From Streptomyces sp. NBC_00582 (GTDB lineage: Bacteria > Actinomycetota > Actinomycetes > Streptomycetales > Streptomycetaceae), in the NCBI RefSeq assembly GCF_036345155.1, contig NZ_CP107772.1:1426001-1490000 (forward strand): a stretch of DNA of 64,000 nt, written 5' to 3'. A program made the translations under genes and the position numbers. The notes under the pieces are model-generated. The model was not told the origin of the DNA and ran no database searches. It saw only the letters and a program-made list of their open reading frames with translations. Positions within the stretch are counted from its first letter, which is position 1; the number at the start of each line of letters is the position of its first letter. Positions 34,402 through 43,264 of the stretch are shown one piece after another.

Positions 34402-36744
34402 TCAACGGCTCTTCGGTGCCCGGTGCGGCGGCTGGGCCGGCTCCTGGCGGATCGTCAGGGGCGGCACCGCGCGCACCACCGGGCCGTCCCCGTTCACGGT
34501 GAGCGGTGTGCCGTGGTGGCGAATCGTCAGGGGGCCGCCGGACAGGAGGGTGTACGTCGCCTTCTCCGGGCCGATCTCCACGCGCAGTCGGCTGCCGAGG
34601 AGCTGGACGCTGAAGGCGAGCCGGCTGAACCGCTCCGGCAGACGGGGCGCGAAGCGCAGGCTGGTGCCGTCGCGGCGCAGCCCGCCGAAGCCCGCGACCA
34701 GGGCCGTCCAGGTCCCGGCGAGGGAGGCGATGTGCAGCCCGTCGCGGGTGTTGTCCTCCAGGTCGGCCAGGTCCATCAGGGCGGCCTCGGCCGTGTAGTC
34801 GTAGGCGAGGCGCAGATGGCCGGCCTGTGCGGCGATGACGGCCTGGCAGCACGCGGACAGGGAGGAGTCGCGGACGGTCAGGGACTCGTAGTAGGCGAAG
34901 TTGCGGGCGAGCTGTTCGTCGTCGAAGTGGCCGCCGCAGGTGTACATCGCGAGAACCAGGTCGGCCTGTTTGACGACCTGCTTGCGGTAGAGGTCGAAGT
35001 ACGGGAAGTGCAGCAGGAGCGGGTACTGGTCGGGGCGGGTGCCGGCGAAGTCCCAGTGCTGGTAGCGGGTGAAGCCGGCGTGCTGTTCGTGGACGCCGAG
35101 CTCGTGGTTGAAGGGCAGGTGCACCGCCTCGGCCGCGTCCCGCCAGGCGGCGCTCTCCTCCTCGTCCACCCCGAGCCGGGCGGCCTCCTCGGGGTGGCGC
35201 TCGATCGCGTCGGCGGCGGCGAGGAGGTTAGCGCGGGCCATCAGGTTGGTGTACGTGTTGTCGTCAGCGACCGCGCTGTACTCGTCGGGGCCGGTGACAC
35301 CGTCGATGTGGAAGGTGCCGTGGGTGTCGTGGTGGCCGAGCGAGCGCCACAGCCGGGCGGTCTCCACCAGCAGCTCGACCCCCGTGGACCGTTCGAATTC
35401 GATGTCGCCCGTGGCCGCGACATAGCGCACGACGGCGTCGGCGATGTCGGCGTTGACGTGGAACGCGGCGGTGCCGGCCGGCCAGTACGCGGAGCCCTCG
35501 GAGCCCTCGATGGTCCGCCAGGGGAACGCGGCGCCGCTCAGGCCGAGCTGGGCGGCCCGCTCCCGGGCGGCGGGCAGGGTGTTCTGCCGCCAGCGCAGGG
35601 CCTCGGCGACGGCGCCGGGCGCGGTGTAGGTGAGCAGGGGCAGCACGAACGTCTCGGTGTCCCAGAAGGCGTGTCCGTCGTAGCCGGAGCCGGTCAGGCC
35701 CTTGGCGGGGATGGCGCGCTGCTCGGCGCGGGCGCCCGCCTGGAGCACGTGGAAGAGGGCGAAGCGGACGGCCTGCTGGATCTCCTCGTCGCCGTCGACC
35801 TCGACGTCCGCGCGGGCCCAGAAGTCGTCGAGGCACTCCTTCTGCTCGTCGAGGAGGCCCTGCCAGCCGCTGTGTCCGGCGGCGGCGAGGGCGGCCTCGA
35901 CCTGGTCGCTCATCGCGGGCCGGGAGCGGGCGCCGGACCAGCCGTGCGCGACGAGCTTCTCCACGCGCAGCTTCTCGCCGGGCTCCAGCACGGAGGTGAC
36001 GGTCAGCCGGGCCACGTCCACGTTGCTCTCGCTGCTCGTCGTGGTCCGCTCGGGCCCGGTGACGGTGTGGTCGGCGGCGACGGCCACCCGCAGCCCGCTG
36101 CGCTTCGTCCGGTGCACCAGACGCAGCCGGTTGCCGACGGCGACGTCCTCCTCGGGCTCCAGAGGCGACTTCAGGGCGCGGGCGGCGCGCGGGTCGCCGT
36201 TCGGGTCGGGCAGGCTCTCGTTGGCGACGAGCTCGGACTGGATCACCACCCGGGAGCGGGAGCCGACGGCCTCCACCTCGTAGGCGACGGCGGCGACGGC
36301 CCGCTGGGTGAGGGAGACCAGCCGGGTCGAGCGCACCCGGACCGTGGTGCCGGCCGGGGAGGTCCACTCGCAGCTGCGCTCCAGGACGCCGCGGCGCAGG
36401 TCCAGCACCCGCTCGTGGGCGACGAGGCGGCCGTAGCGCAGGTCGAACGGCTCGTCGTCGACGAGCAGCCGCAGCACCTTGCCGTTGGTGACGTTGATGA
36501 CGGTCTGCCCGGACTCCGGGTAGCCGTAGCCCGCCTCCGCGTAGGGCAGGGGGTGCAGTTCGTGGACGCCGTTGAGGTAGGAGCCGGGCAGGCCGTGCGG
36601 TTCGCCCTCGTCGAGGTTGCCGCGCCAGCCGACGTGGCCGTTGGACAGGGCGAAGACCGACTCGCTCTGCGCGAGGACGTCGAGACTCAGCGCCGTCTCG
36701 CGCACGCTCCACGGTTCCACGGTGTACGAACGGTGCGTGATCAC
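34402..36744 (-). CDS. GH65 glycoside phosphorylase
   Basis: 780 residues. GH65 enzymes such as maltose, trehalose and kojibiose phosphorylases split an alpha-glucoside with phosphate to beta-glucose-1-phosphate. The N-terminal beta-sandwich (1-290), the (alpha/alpha)6 catalytic barrel and a C-terminal beta part are present. Catalytic acid Glu488 in HIDGVTGPDEYS; KQADLVLAMYTCGG and GYDGHAFWDTETF are family blocks. The downstream beta-phosphoglucomutase overlaps it by four bases and supports phosphorylase rather than hydrolase action. The exact disaccharide cannot be read from sequence. Confidence 0.93.
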   Translation of the reverse strand: MITHRSYTVEPWSVRETALSLDVLAQSESVFALSNGHVGWRGNLDEGEPHGLPGSYLNGVHELHPLPYAEAGYGYPESGQTVINVTNGKVLRLLVDDEPFDLRYGRLVAHERVLDLRRGVLERSCEWTSPAGTTVRVRSTRLVSLTQRAVAAVAYEVEAVGSRSRVVIQSELVANESLPDPNGDPRAARALKSPLEPEEDVAVGNRLRLVHRTKRSGLRVAVAADHTVTGPERTTTSSESNVDVARLTVTSVLEPGEKLRVEKLVAHGWSGARSRPAMSDQVEAALAAAGHSGWQGLLDEQKECLDDFWARADVEVDGDEEIQQAVRFALFHVLQAGARAEQRAIPAKGLTGSGYDGHAFWDTETFVLPLLTYTAPGAVAEALRWRQNTLPAARERAAQLGLSGAAFPWRTIEGSEGSAYWPAGTAAFHVNADIADAVVRYVAATGDIEFERSTGVELLVETARLWRSLGHHDTHGTFHIDGVTGPDEYSAVADDNTYTNLMARANLLAAADAIERHPEEAARLGVDEEESAAWRDAAEAVHLPFNHELGVHEQHAGFTRYQHWDFAGTRPDQYPLLLHFPYFDLYRKQVVKQADLVLAMYTCGGHFDDEQLARNFAYYESLTVRDSSLSACCQAVIAAQAGHLRLAYDYTAEAALMDLADLEDNTRDGLHIASLAGTWTALVAGFGGLRRDGTSLRFAPRLPERFSRLAFSVQLLGSRLRVEIGPEKATYTLLSGGPLTIRHHGTPLTVNGDGPVVRAVPPLTIRQEPAQPPHRAPKSR

Positions 36745-37484
36745 GCGCGTCCTCCCAGCTCGGCGAGGTCCTCGACGACGACGTCGGCGCCGTGCGCGTA
36801 CAGCGCGTCGGTCTGTCCGACGCGGTCAACGCCCACGACGTACCCGAAGTTCCCCGCCCGCCCTGCGTCCATCCCGGCCAGCGCGTCCTCGAAGACGGCC
36901 GCCCGCGCCGGGGTGACGCCGAGATCGCGGGCGGCGGCGAGGAAGGTGTCCGGGCGCGGCTTGCCCGGGAGCCCCCGCTCGGCCGCCACGACCCCGTCGA
37001 CGCGGGTGTCGAAGAGGTGCTCGGCGCCGATGGAGTGCAGGACGTCCTTGGTGTTGGCGCTGGAGGAGACGACGGCCGTGCGCAGTCCCCGCGCGCGGGC
37101 CGCCTCGATGTAGCGCAGGGTGCCCTCGTAGGGCTGGACGCCCTCGGTGCGGATCCTCTCCAGGAGGAGTTCGTTCTTGCGGTTGCCGAGGCCGTGGACG
37201 GTGGGGGCGTCGGGCGGGTCGTCGGGACCGCCCTCGGGCAGCCGGATGTCCCGGGAGGCGAGGAAGGTGCGCACGCCGTCGGCGCGCGGGCGGCCGTCCA
37301 CGTACCGGTCGTAGTCCTCGCCCGCGTCGAACGGCCGGAACCCGTCGCCCTCGCGGGACCGCAGGAAGGCGTCGAAGGTGTCCTTCCAGGCGGCCGCGTG
37401 CACCACGGCCGTCCGGGTGACGACCCCGTCGAGGTCGAAGAGGCAGGCCTGGATGGCTTCGGGGAGGCCGAGCGTCGTCGTCAT
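36741..37484 (-). CDS. Beta-phosphoglucomutase-type HAD phosphatase
   Basis: 247 residues. HAD nucleophile Asp17 and general acid Asp19 in CLFDLDGVVT; the cap helix, the second motif TAVVSSSANTKDVL and third motif GKPRPDTFL, AAVFEDALAGMDAG are all present. Converts beta-glucose-1-phosphate to glucose-6-phosphate. It is the first gene of the pair and its stop overlaps the GH65 start, so the two form one phosphorolytic route for an internal alpha-glucoside. Confidence 0.93.
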   Translation of the reverse strand: MTTTLGLPEAIQACLFDLDGVVTRTAVVHAAAWKDTFDAFLRSREGDGFRPFDAGEDYDRYVDGRPRADGVRTFLASRDIRLPEGGPDDPPDAPTVHGLGNRKNELLLERIRTEGVQPYEGTLRYIEAARARGLRTAVVSSSANTKDVLHSIGAEHLFDTRVDGVVAAERGLPGKPRPDTFLAAARDLGVTPARAAVFEDALAGMDAGRAGNFGYVVGVDRVGQTDALYAHGADVVVEDLAELGGRA

Positions 37485-37520
37485 ACAGGGTCCGGTTCCC
37501 CGGGAACGGCCCGCCCAACG

Positions 37521-37916
37521 TCAGTCGTGCGGGAAGGAGTGGTGTTCGTGCGCGATCAGCCAGCGGCCGTGCTCCTTGCGCAGGCCGAAGGTGAGGCGCA
37601 GTCGCAGGGTGGGGCTCTCGGCGAGCTCCTGGGGTGTGCCGCAGCGCAGCAGGGCGTGGGCGTAGGCGACGTCGTGCCCCGCCGTGACGTCGAGGGTGTC
37701 GACGTCGAAGCGGGCGCCCTGGGCCTGCCAGGCGAAGAACGGCGGCCAGCAGGCGCGGTAGGCGGCCAGGCCGCGGATGCCCTCGTGCGGTGCCGGTACG
37801 TCGTACATGACGAGGTCCTCGGCGTGGCCGGCGAGGACGGTGTCGAGGTCCCCGCGGTGGACGGCGTCGGCCCAGCGGGTGATCAGGGCGCGGATCTGTG
37901 CCTCGTCGTCGGACAC
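37521..37916 (-). CDS. SnoaL-like / NTF2-fold protein
   Basis: 131 residues from GTG 37916 with AAAGGAGGGCGACC, a perfect ribosome site. Fold pattern: IRALITRWADAVHRGDLD, GHAEDLVMYDVPAPHEGIRG, ALLRCGT and a closing RWLIAHEHHSFP. It belongs to the SnoaL/ketosteroid-isomerase-like superfamily (DUF4440 type). Substrate unknown. Divergent from the P-loop kinase at 37986 with 69 bases between. Confidence 0.87.
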   Translation of the reverse strand: MSDDEAQIRALITRWADAVHRGDLDTVLAGHAEDLVMYDVPAPHEGIRGLAAYRACWPPFFAWQAQGARFDVDTLDVTAGHDVAYAHALLRCGTPQELAESPTLRLRLTFGLRKEHGRWLIAHEHHSFPHD

Positions 37917-37985
37917 GGTCGCCCTCCTTTCCCTCCCTGTCGATCTCTGTGGGTCTCCTTCCAGGAGACTGCGACACTCTGCTGT

Positions 37986-38633
37986 GTGCTCACTTTCGAC
38001 GATCTGCTGCACCGGGCCCGTTCCCTCGCGGGGGCCGGCCGGTCGCGCGCGCTCCTCGGTATCGCCGGCAGTCCCGGCTCCGGCAAGACGACCCTCGCCG
38101 AGCGTCTGGTGCGGGAACTGAACGCGGGCGGCGAGCCGTGGGCGGCGCAGGTCCCGATGGACGGCTTCCACCTCGCCGACGTGGAGCTGGAGCGGCTGGG
38201 GCGCCGTGACCGCAAGGGCGCGCCGGACACCTTCGACGCGGCCGGGTACGCGGCGCTGCTGCGGCGGCTGAAGGAGGACACCGGCGACGTGGTCTACGCG
38301 CCGGGTTTCGAGCGGGTGCTGGAGCAGCCGATCGCGGGGGCGATAGCGGTGGAGCCGGCCGCCCGTCTGGTCGTCACCGAGGGGAACTACCTCCTGCTCG
38401 GCACGGGGGCGTGGGCCCGCGTGCGGGCCGAGCTGGACGAGGTGTGGTTCGTCGAGACGGACGAGGAGGACCGGGTCCGCCGGCTGATCGCGCGGCACGA
38501 GGAGTTCGGCAAGGGGCACGAGGAGGCGGTGGCGTGGGTGATGCGCAGCGACCAGCGCAACGCCGAACTGGTGGCGGCCACCCGGGAACGCGCCGATCTG
38601 CTGGTCGCCTCGAGCGTCAGCGGCCCGCGTTAG
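37986..38633 (+). CDS. P-loop nucleoside/pantothenate-type kinase
   Basis: 215 residues from GTG 37986. Walker A IAGSPGSGKTTLAERL at 26-41, then VPMDGFHLADVELE (the substrate-binding DGFH motif of uridine kinase/fructose transport kinases), VVTEGNYLLL and a lid VWFVETDEEDRVRRLIARH. The family phosphorylates small molecules; the true substrate is unclear. The stop codon TAG falls at the beginning of a three-copy 21-bp repeat; see the repeat entry. Confidence 0.9.
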   Translation: MLTFDDLLHRARSLAGAGRSRALLGIAGSPGSGKTTLAERLVRELNAGGEPWAAQVPMDGFHLADVELERLGRRDRKGAPDTFDAAGYAALLRRLKEDTGDVVYAPGFERVLEQPIAGAIAVEPAARLVVTEGNYLLLGTGAWARVRAELDEVWFVETDEEDRVRRLIARHEEFGKGHEEAVAWVMRSDQRNAELVAATRERADLLVASSVSGPR

Positions 38634-38694
38634 CTTCGGGAGCGTGGGCGTCAGCTTCGGGAGCGTGAGCGTCAGCTTCGGGAGCGTGGGCGTC
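38632..38694 (+). repeat. Three 21-bp units overlapping the kinase stop codon
   Basis: Units 38632-38652, 38653-38673 and 38674-38694, nearly identical (AGCTTCGGGAGCGTGGGCGTC). The kinase stop TAG (38631-38633) lies where the other unit junctions read CAG, so an uninterrupted frame would read RERGRQL repeats. A single C-to-T change could have created the stop. Confidence 0.9.
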
Positions 38695-38719
38695 CCGGAG
38701 CGCCCGTGCGCGCCGCGCC

Positions 38720-38746
38720 CGGCCGCCCGTCCGCCGCGGGCGGCCG
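38720..38746. terminator. Bidirectional hairpin terminator
   Basis: CGGCCGCCCG (38720-38729) and CGGGCGGCCG (38737-38746) form a perfect 10-bp stem with a 7-base loop directly before the stop codon of the convergent gene at 38747. Confidence 0.7.
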
Positions 38747-40582
38747 TCAGGGGATGGCGGCCGCCCGTAGGGTCAGCGTCGGCTCGGCGTGCGCGTCGTC
38801 CGGTCCGAGGACGGCGGTGAAGGCGTCCGTGGTCACGGTCAGCCCCTCCTCGGTCCACGCCACGGACACCGCGGACGGCTCCTCGGTGCCGTATCGCACC
38901 GCGAAGACATGCAGGTCGTCCGGGGCGTCGTCGACCGGCCCGGCCTCCAGGGCGCTCGACCGCACGAGGTGGGCCCAGCCCGTGTCCGGGTTGCCGTAGC
39001 CGCGCGGGTCCTCGGCGAGGGCGAAGGCGGCCTGTTCCTGGGTGACCTCGGCGCGGGTGTCGAACTGGTCGGGGCCCGTGGCCTCCGGGTGGGTGAGGCG
39101 CAAAGTACCCGCCGAGGCGACGGGCGCGTGGGCCGTGCGCCGGACCCGGTCGCCGTCGTCCTCGGCGTACGGCAGGCCGGCCAGCAGGTACGGGGTGCCG
39201 TCGAGGCGTTCCACGGCGACGGTCGTCCACAGCGTGGTGCCGTCGGTGACGTACAGCGAGCGCACATGGCGCAGGACGTGGTCGCGGCCGACGACCGGCT
39301 TGGTGACCAGCTTGGCGGTCAGTCCGTCGGCGTGGACGTCGCGGACGCGGACCTCCCCCATGGGGCGGCACAGCAGAAAGCCGTCGGTGACGGGTCCGAA
39401 GCCGTGCTGCCGGTTCACGGCGGCGGGCAGCAGATAGGTGCCGCCGGCCTCGATCACCGCCGGGGTCATCCGGTCGTCGAAGGCGACGGAGACCGTACCG
39501 GCCCGGAGCTGGTGCCGGGAAGCCCCGGTGGACGGCACCCGGTGCCAGGGGGTGGTGTCCTGGATCTGCCAGACCAGCATCCACGCGAAGTGGCCGTCGA
39601 CCCCGCCGTCCGGCTTGACCGCGTGCCGGGCCCAGCGGCTGTCGCCCCGGTAGCGGCCCAGGTCGGAGCCGATACGGGCACCGAAGTAGCGCAGGCCGAG
39701 CACCGACTCGAAGGCGGAGTGCTGCTCGCTGTAGCGGGGACCGCCGTTGTCGAAGCCGCCGTTGGTGAGGCGGGCGTCGATGTAGCGGGCGAGGGCGTCG
39801 CCGTCCTCGGCGAAGACCTCCTCGCCGCTGACCCGGTGGGCCTGGGCGAGGAAGGAGAGGGAGATCGGGCCGTAGTTGTTGTCGTAGGCGCCGCCGTGCT
39901 CGGGGGGCAGCAGGGCACCCCGGTCGGCGACCCGGTGGGCGCGGATCTTCCCGTCGTACAGGGCGAGGGCCCGCGCGCGGACCCGCTCACCTTCCTCGGG
40001 TGCGAGGTGCCGGGCCAGCATCAGGCCGCCCACCACACAGCCGATGGCCTGGTTGCCGGCCTCCTGTGGGTTGAAGAAGGTGGCCTCGGTCAGCCAGCTC
40101 CAGTAGCCGCGCGCCACTTCCACAAGCTCCGCTCGCTGGTCGTCGGCCACGAGGCCGTCCGCCGTGTCGAGGAGGTTCACGGCCTGGAGCAGCGCCCACG
40201 CGGTGCTCGGCCAGTCGCCGACGGGGTGGGCGCCCGCCGCCAGGACGTAGCGGGCGTAGGGCAGCGCGCAGTCGCGGACCGTGAGGTTGGGGTAGCCGGG
40301 GTTGTCGTCCCGGTACACCCGCTCGCGCAGATGGAAGGCGAGGCTGCGGCGGACCGCCTCCGGCAGCCGCGGGTCCTTGCCGCGCTGCCAGGCGAGGGCC
40401 AGCAGCGAGGTGATGCCGAGGGAGGTGTCGCCGATGTCGTCGACACAGTCGGGGTGTTCGAGGTTGCCCTCCGGCGTGAGCCGGGCCAGGGCCTGCTCGA
40501 CGACGTCGGCGAGGACGGCGTCGTACGCCTCCGGGGTGTCCGGGAGGTCGTGCAGCGGGGCGCGCTGGTGGAGGAGGTGCAC
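38747..40582 (-). CDS. Unrecognised toroid-like protein 2 of sugar island 2
   Basis: 611 residues from GTG 40582 with AAGGGCTGAACCCC in front; the longer upstream frame belongs to the next gene's territory and is rejected. Residues about 1-330 are a run of amphipathic helices (VVEQALARLT, ITSLLALAWQRG, LPEAVRRSLAFHLRERVY) with FNPQEAGNQAIGCVVGGLML and GGAYDNNYGPISLSFLAQA. The last 250 residues are beta-rich. This two-part build is that of polysaccharide lyase/heparinase-type proteins, but I cannot place it in a named family. No signal peptide, so it probably acts on imported oligosaccharide. Confidence 0.75.
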   Translation of the reverse strand: MHLLHQRAPLHDLPDTPEAYDAVLADVVEQALARLTPEGNLEHPDCVDDIGDTSLGITSLLALAWQRGKDPRLPEAVRRSLAFHLRERVYRDDNPGYPNLTVRDCALPYARYVLAAGAHPVGDWPSTAWALLQAVNLLDTADGLVADDQRAELVEVARGYWSWLTEATFFNPQEAGNQAIGCVVGGLMLARHLAPEEGERVRARALALYDGKIRAHRVADRGALLPPEHGGAYDNNYGPISLSFLAQAHRVSGEEVFAEDGDALARYIDARLTNGGFDNGGPRYSEQHSAFESVLGLRYFGARIGSDLGRYRGDSRWARHAVKPDGGVDGHFAWMLVWQIQDTTPWHRVPSTGASRHQLRAGTVSVAFDDRMTPAVIEAGGTYLLPAAVNRQHGFGPVTDGFLLCRPMGEVRVRDVHADGLTAKLVTKPVVGRDHVLRHVRSLYVTDGTTLWTTVAVERLDGTPYLLAGLPYAEDDGDRVRRTAHAPVASAGTLRLTHPEATGPDQFDTRAEVTQEQAAFALAEDPRGYGNPDTGWAHLVRSSALEAGPVDDAPDDLHVFAVRYGTEEPSAVSVAWTEEGLTVTTDAFTAVLGPDDAHAEPTLTLRAAAIP

Positions 40583-40640
40583 GGGGTTCAGCCCTTCATG
40601 CCTGGGATGGCCATGGCGTGGGTCGTCGGAGTCGTCGGCG

Positions 40641-42359
40641 TCACACGACGGGTGCGGGCCGGTGGGCACGCAGTGCGACGGTAAGGGTGTGCGGGCCGTG
40701 TCCGCCGAGGTAGACACGGTTGCCGGTCGTCGCGTCGGTGCCGCCCACCACGGTGTGGTCCTGCCCCGGGTCGTAGCGCAGTACGTCGCTCCGGTCCGGC
40801 CCGGCCGGCGGTTCGCCCGCCTCGACGCCGGCCTCGACCCGGATCGCGTGGTCACCGACCCGGTAGGTCATCGGCCCGGTCGTCAGGCACCAGCGCCCGT
40901 CGCCGATCGGTACGGCGCCCTCCGGCTCGCCACCCGGCCGGAAGGTCAGTTCGAGGGCCCAGGGCACCCGTGGTCCGCCGATGTCGATCCGCAGGTCGGC
41001 GCCGTCCTCCCGCAGGTCGACCTCGACATGGGTCGTGTGCGAGACCTCGTCCCGAGGCCGGTCCGGGAAGCTCATCGCGGCCGAGAAGCGTCCCTCGTCC
41101 GTCATCCGGTAGGCGCCGTCGCCGTGCCGCCGGTCCGGTGGCAGCGGCTGGTAGTAGGCGGCCGTGAGGGTTTCGGTGAGCCGGTACCGGTGGGCGGCGA
41201 GCCGCTGCATGTCGGCGGCGCGGAACGGGCCCAGGTCGAAGAAGCCCCGCGAGAGACGGACGGCGTCGAGGACGGCGTCGCCGGCGAACAGACGCAGGAA
41301 GGTGGGATTGCGGGCGAGGCCGGAGCGGATGCGCCGGTGCTCGGGCACGTCCGAGCCGCCGTACACCACCGTGTGCGCGGTGGCCGAGGCGCGTGCGGCG
41401 AGGCGCGCGGTGGTGAGGTACCGGGCGCGGGGCAGCGTCTCCGCGGCCGGTGCCGGCAGGACGCGTGCCAGATCCGGGGTGAGGAGGCTCTGGGCGAGCA
41501 GGTCGGGGTCGTCGACGCCCCCGGCGGCCGCGAGCCGCGCCGCCCGGCTGAAGTCGCCCCGGCCGGTGCGGACCGCGCACAGCCGGTAGTGCGGCAGGTA
41601 GGGCGCCAGCGGGAACGGGCGGTGCTGGTCCTGCCGTCGCGAGTGGACGGTCTCCACCGTGCCGTCCGGCCTGAGGAGGTCCAGGGTGGTTTCGAGGTTG
41701 TGTTCGACGGCGTCCCGCAGGTCGGCGCGGCCGAGCACGTCGGCCAGCAGGAGCAGCGAGGGGTTGGAGACGTGGGCCGCGTAAAGGGGGCTGCGTTCCG
41801 AGTACAGGCCCTCCGCGTCGATGTCGACGCCCTCGGAGAGCCACTCCTCGACACGGTCGGGCAGCCGGTCGTCGGGGAACGACCGGTGCAGCCGGGCCAG
41901 CGCCGCGCACAGCTCCCAGCGGTGGTTCGGGGTGTGCACCCCACCGGTCAGGAGACTGCCGGTGGCGGCGTCGGCGATCTCGGCGAGCGCGGCGGTGACG
42001 TGGTGCAGTTCCGGGCCCGCGCCGGCGGCGAGGACGTGCGCGTCGCACACGTCGTTGACGGTGAACGCGGAGTCCGGCGGTGACTGCACGTTGTCGCCGC
42101 CGGCGAACAGGCCGGTGGGTGTCTGCGCGGCCCGCAGGGCGCGCAGGTGGGTCGTCGCGGCGGCGACGGCCCGCCCGCTGCCGTGCAGGGCCGAGTCCGG
42201 GGAGCGGTAAGCCGCGACCAGGGTCTTCACCCGGCGGGCCAGCACGCGGTGGGTCGCACCGGCGGGGTCCTCGTCGGGGGCGGCCGCCAGGGGGACCGCC
42301 GTCCGGTCGGCGGCGCGGGCCGCCGCACGGACGAACCCGTGGTCGAGCGGGGTGGGCAA
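40641..42359 (-). CDS. Unrecognised toroid-like protein 1 of sugar island 2
   Basis: 572 residues from TTG 42359, with AAGGACTGACC just before it and only two bases after the permease stop; the 833-residue reading that runs into the permease is an artefact. N-terminal helical half (AAARAADRTAVPLAAA, VTAALAEIADAATGSL, HTPNHRWELCAALARLHRSF), C-terminal beta half with TTHVEVDLREDGADLRIDIG and GGTDATTGNRVYLGG. The pairs HTPNHRWE and RYRLTETLTAAYYQP hold His/Tyr that could be catalytic, as in heparinase II/III-type lyases. No signal peptide. Function is inferred from layout and operon only. Confidence 0.75.
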   Translation of the reverse strand: MPTPLDHGFVRAAARAADRTAVPLAAAPDEDPAGATHRVLARRVKTLVAAYRSPDSALHGSGRAVAAATTHLRALRAAQTPTGLFAGGDNVQSPPDSAFTVNDVCDAHVLAAGAGPELHHVTAALAEIADAATGSLLTGGVHTPNHRWELCAALARLHRSFPDDRLPDRVEEWLSEGVDIDAEGLYSERSPLYAAHVSNPSLLLLADVLGRADLRDAVEHNLETTLDLLRPDGTVETVHSRRQDQHRPFPLAPYLPHYRLCAVRTGRGDFSRAARLAAAGGVDDPDLLAQSLLTPDLARVLPAPAAETLPRARYLTTARLAARASATAHTVVYGGSDVPEHRRIRSGLARNPTFLRLFAGDAVLDAVRLSRGFFDLGPFRAADMQRLAAHRYRLTETLTAAYYQPLPPDRRHGDGAYRMTDEGRFSAAMSFPDRPRDEVSHTTHVEVDLREDGADLRIDIGGPRVPWALELTFRPGGEPEGAVPIGDGRWCLTTGPMTYRVGDHAIRVEAGVEAGEPPAGPDRSDVLRYDPGQDHTVVGGTDATTGNRVYLGGHGPHTLTVALRAHRPAPVV

Positions 42360-42361
42360 GG

Positions 42362-43264
42362 TCAGTCCTTCAGTCCGGCGTTGATGTCGGCGCCCATGAC
42401 GTAGCGCTGGAAGACCAGGAAGACGGCGATCAGCGGGATCATGGAGATGACCGAGGCGCCGAGCAGGACCGACCAGTTGATGTTCTGCGCGCCGACGATG
42501 GACTGGATGCCGATCTGCACGGTGAACTTGTTGGGGTCGTTGAGCATCAGCAGCGGCCAGATGTAGTCGTTCCAGCGCCACTGGAAGGACAGGATGGCGA
42601 GCGTCAGCATGATGGGCCGGGAGAGCGGCACCATGATCCGCAGGAAGATCGACAGCTCCTTGGCGCCGTCGATGCGTGCGGCTTCCACGAGTTCGTCGGG
42701 CACCGTCAGGAAGAACTGGCGGAACATGAAGCAGCCGGTCGCGGTGAGCACGGCCGGGAGGATGATGCCGGCGAACGAGTTGTAGAGGCCGAGGTTGCGG
42801 ACCACCAGGAACTCGGGGGCGAGCATGACCTCGGACGGCAGCATCGTGGTGGCCAGGATGCAGATGAAGAAGACCTTGAGCCACTTGTTGTCGTACTTGG
42901 CCAGCGCGTACCCCGTGCAGCAGCTGACTCCCACCGTGAGGATCGTCGTGATCACGCACACGAGGGCCGTGTTGATGAAGTACTGGGAGAAGTTGGCACT
43001 GTCCCACGCCGCCTCGAAACCCGACAGGGTGGGGTTGTGCGGAATCAGTGTCAGCGGATAGGAGAACAGGTCGCTGGCCGGCTTGAGGGAGCTGAGGATG
43101 AACCACAGCACCGGGAACCCGTACAGACACGCCATGATCCACAGCAGTGTCGTCGCGGACACCGCCTGCCGGAGCCCACCGGTGGCCGTCTTGCGGGGCC
43201 GCTTCTTGGAGACTCTCCGTCCGGAGCCGACGTCGGCCGGGCGCGGGATGTCTGTGGTGGTCAT
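42362..43264 (-). CDS. Sugar ABC transporter permease (MalG type), island 2
   Basis: 300 residues. Basic N-terminus, then six helices from TTLLWIMACLYGFPVLWFIL. EAA loop DELVEAARIDGAKELSIFLRIMVPLSRP. The start ATG 43264 overlaps the stop of the partner permease by four bases. Together with the MalF-type partner it forms the importer channel; the ATPase is encoded elsewhere. Confidence 0.94.
   Translation of the reverse strand: MTTTDIPRPADVGSGRRVSKKRPRKTATGGLRQAVSATTLLWIMACLYGFPVLWFILSSLKPASDLFSYPLTLIPHNPTLSGFEAAWDSANFSQYFINTALVCVITTILTVGVSCCTGYALAKYDNKWLKVFFICILATTMLPSEVMLAPEFLVVRNLGLYNSFAGIILPAVLTATGCFMFRQFFLTVPDELVEAARIDGAKELSIFLRIMVPLSRPIMLTLAILSFQWRWNDYIWPLLMLNDPNKFTVQIGIQSIVGAQNINWSVLLGASVISMIPLIAVFLVFQRYVMGADINAGLKD

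Noticed and set aside
33418..37113. 1231-codon plus-strand open frame over the proteasome, GH65 and phosphoglucomutase genes.
   Set aside because: Shadow of three well-identified minus-strand genes in a high-GC sequence.
40641..43142. 833-residue reading that would join toroid protein 1 to sequence within the permease gene.
   Set aside because: The first 260 residues are the permease read out of frame; the TTG at 42359 has a proper ribosome site.
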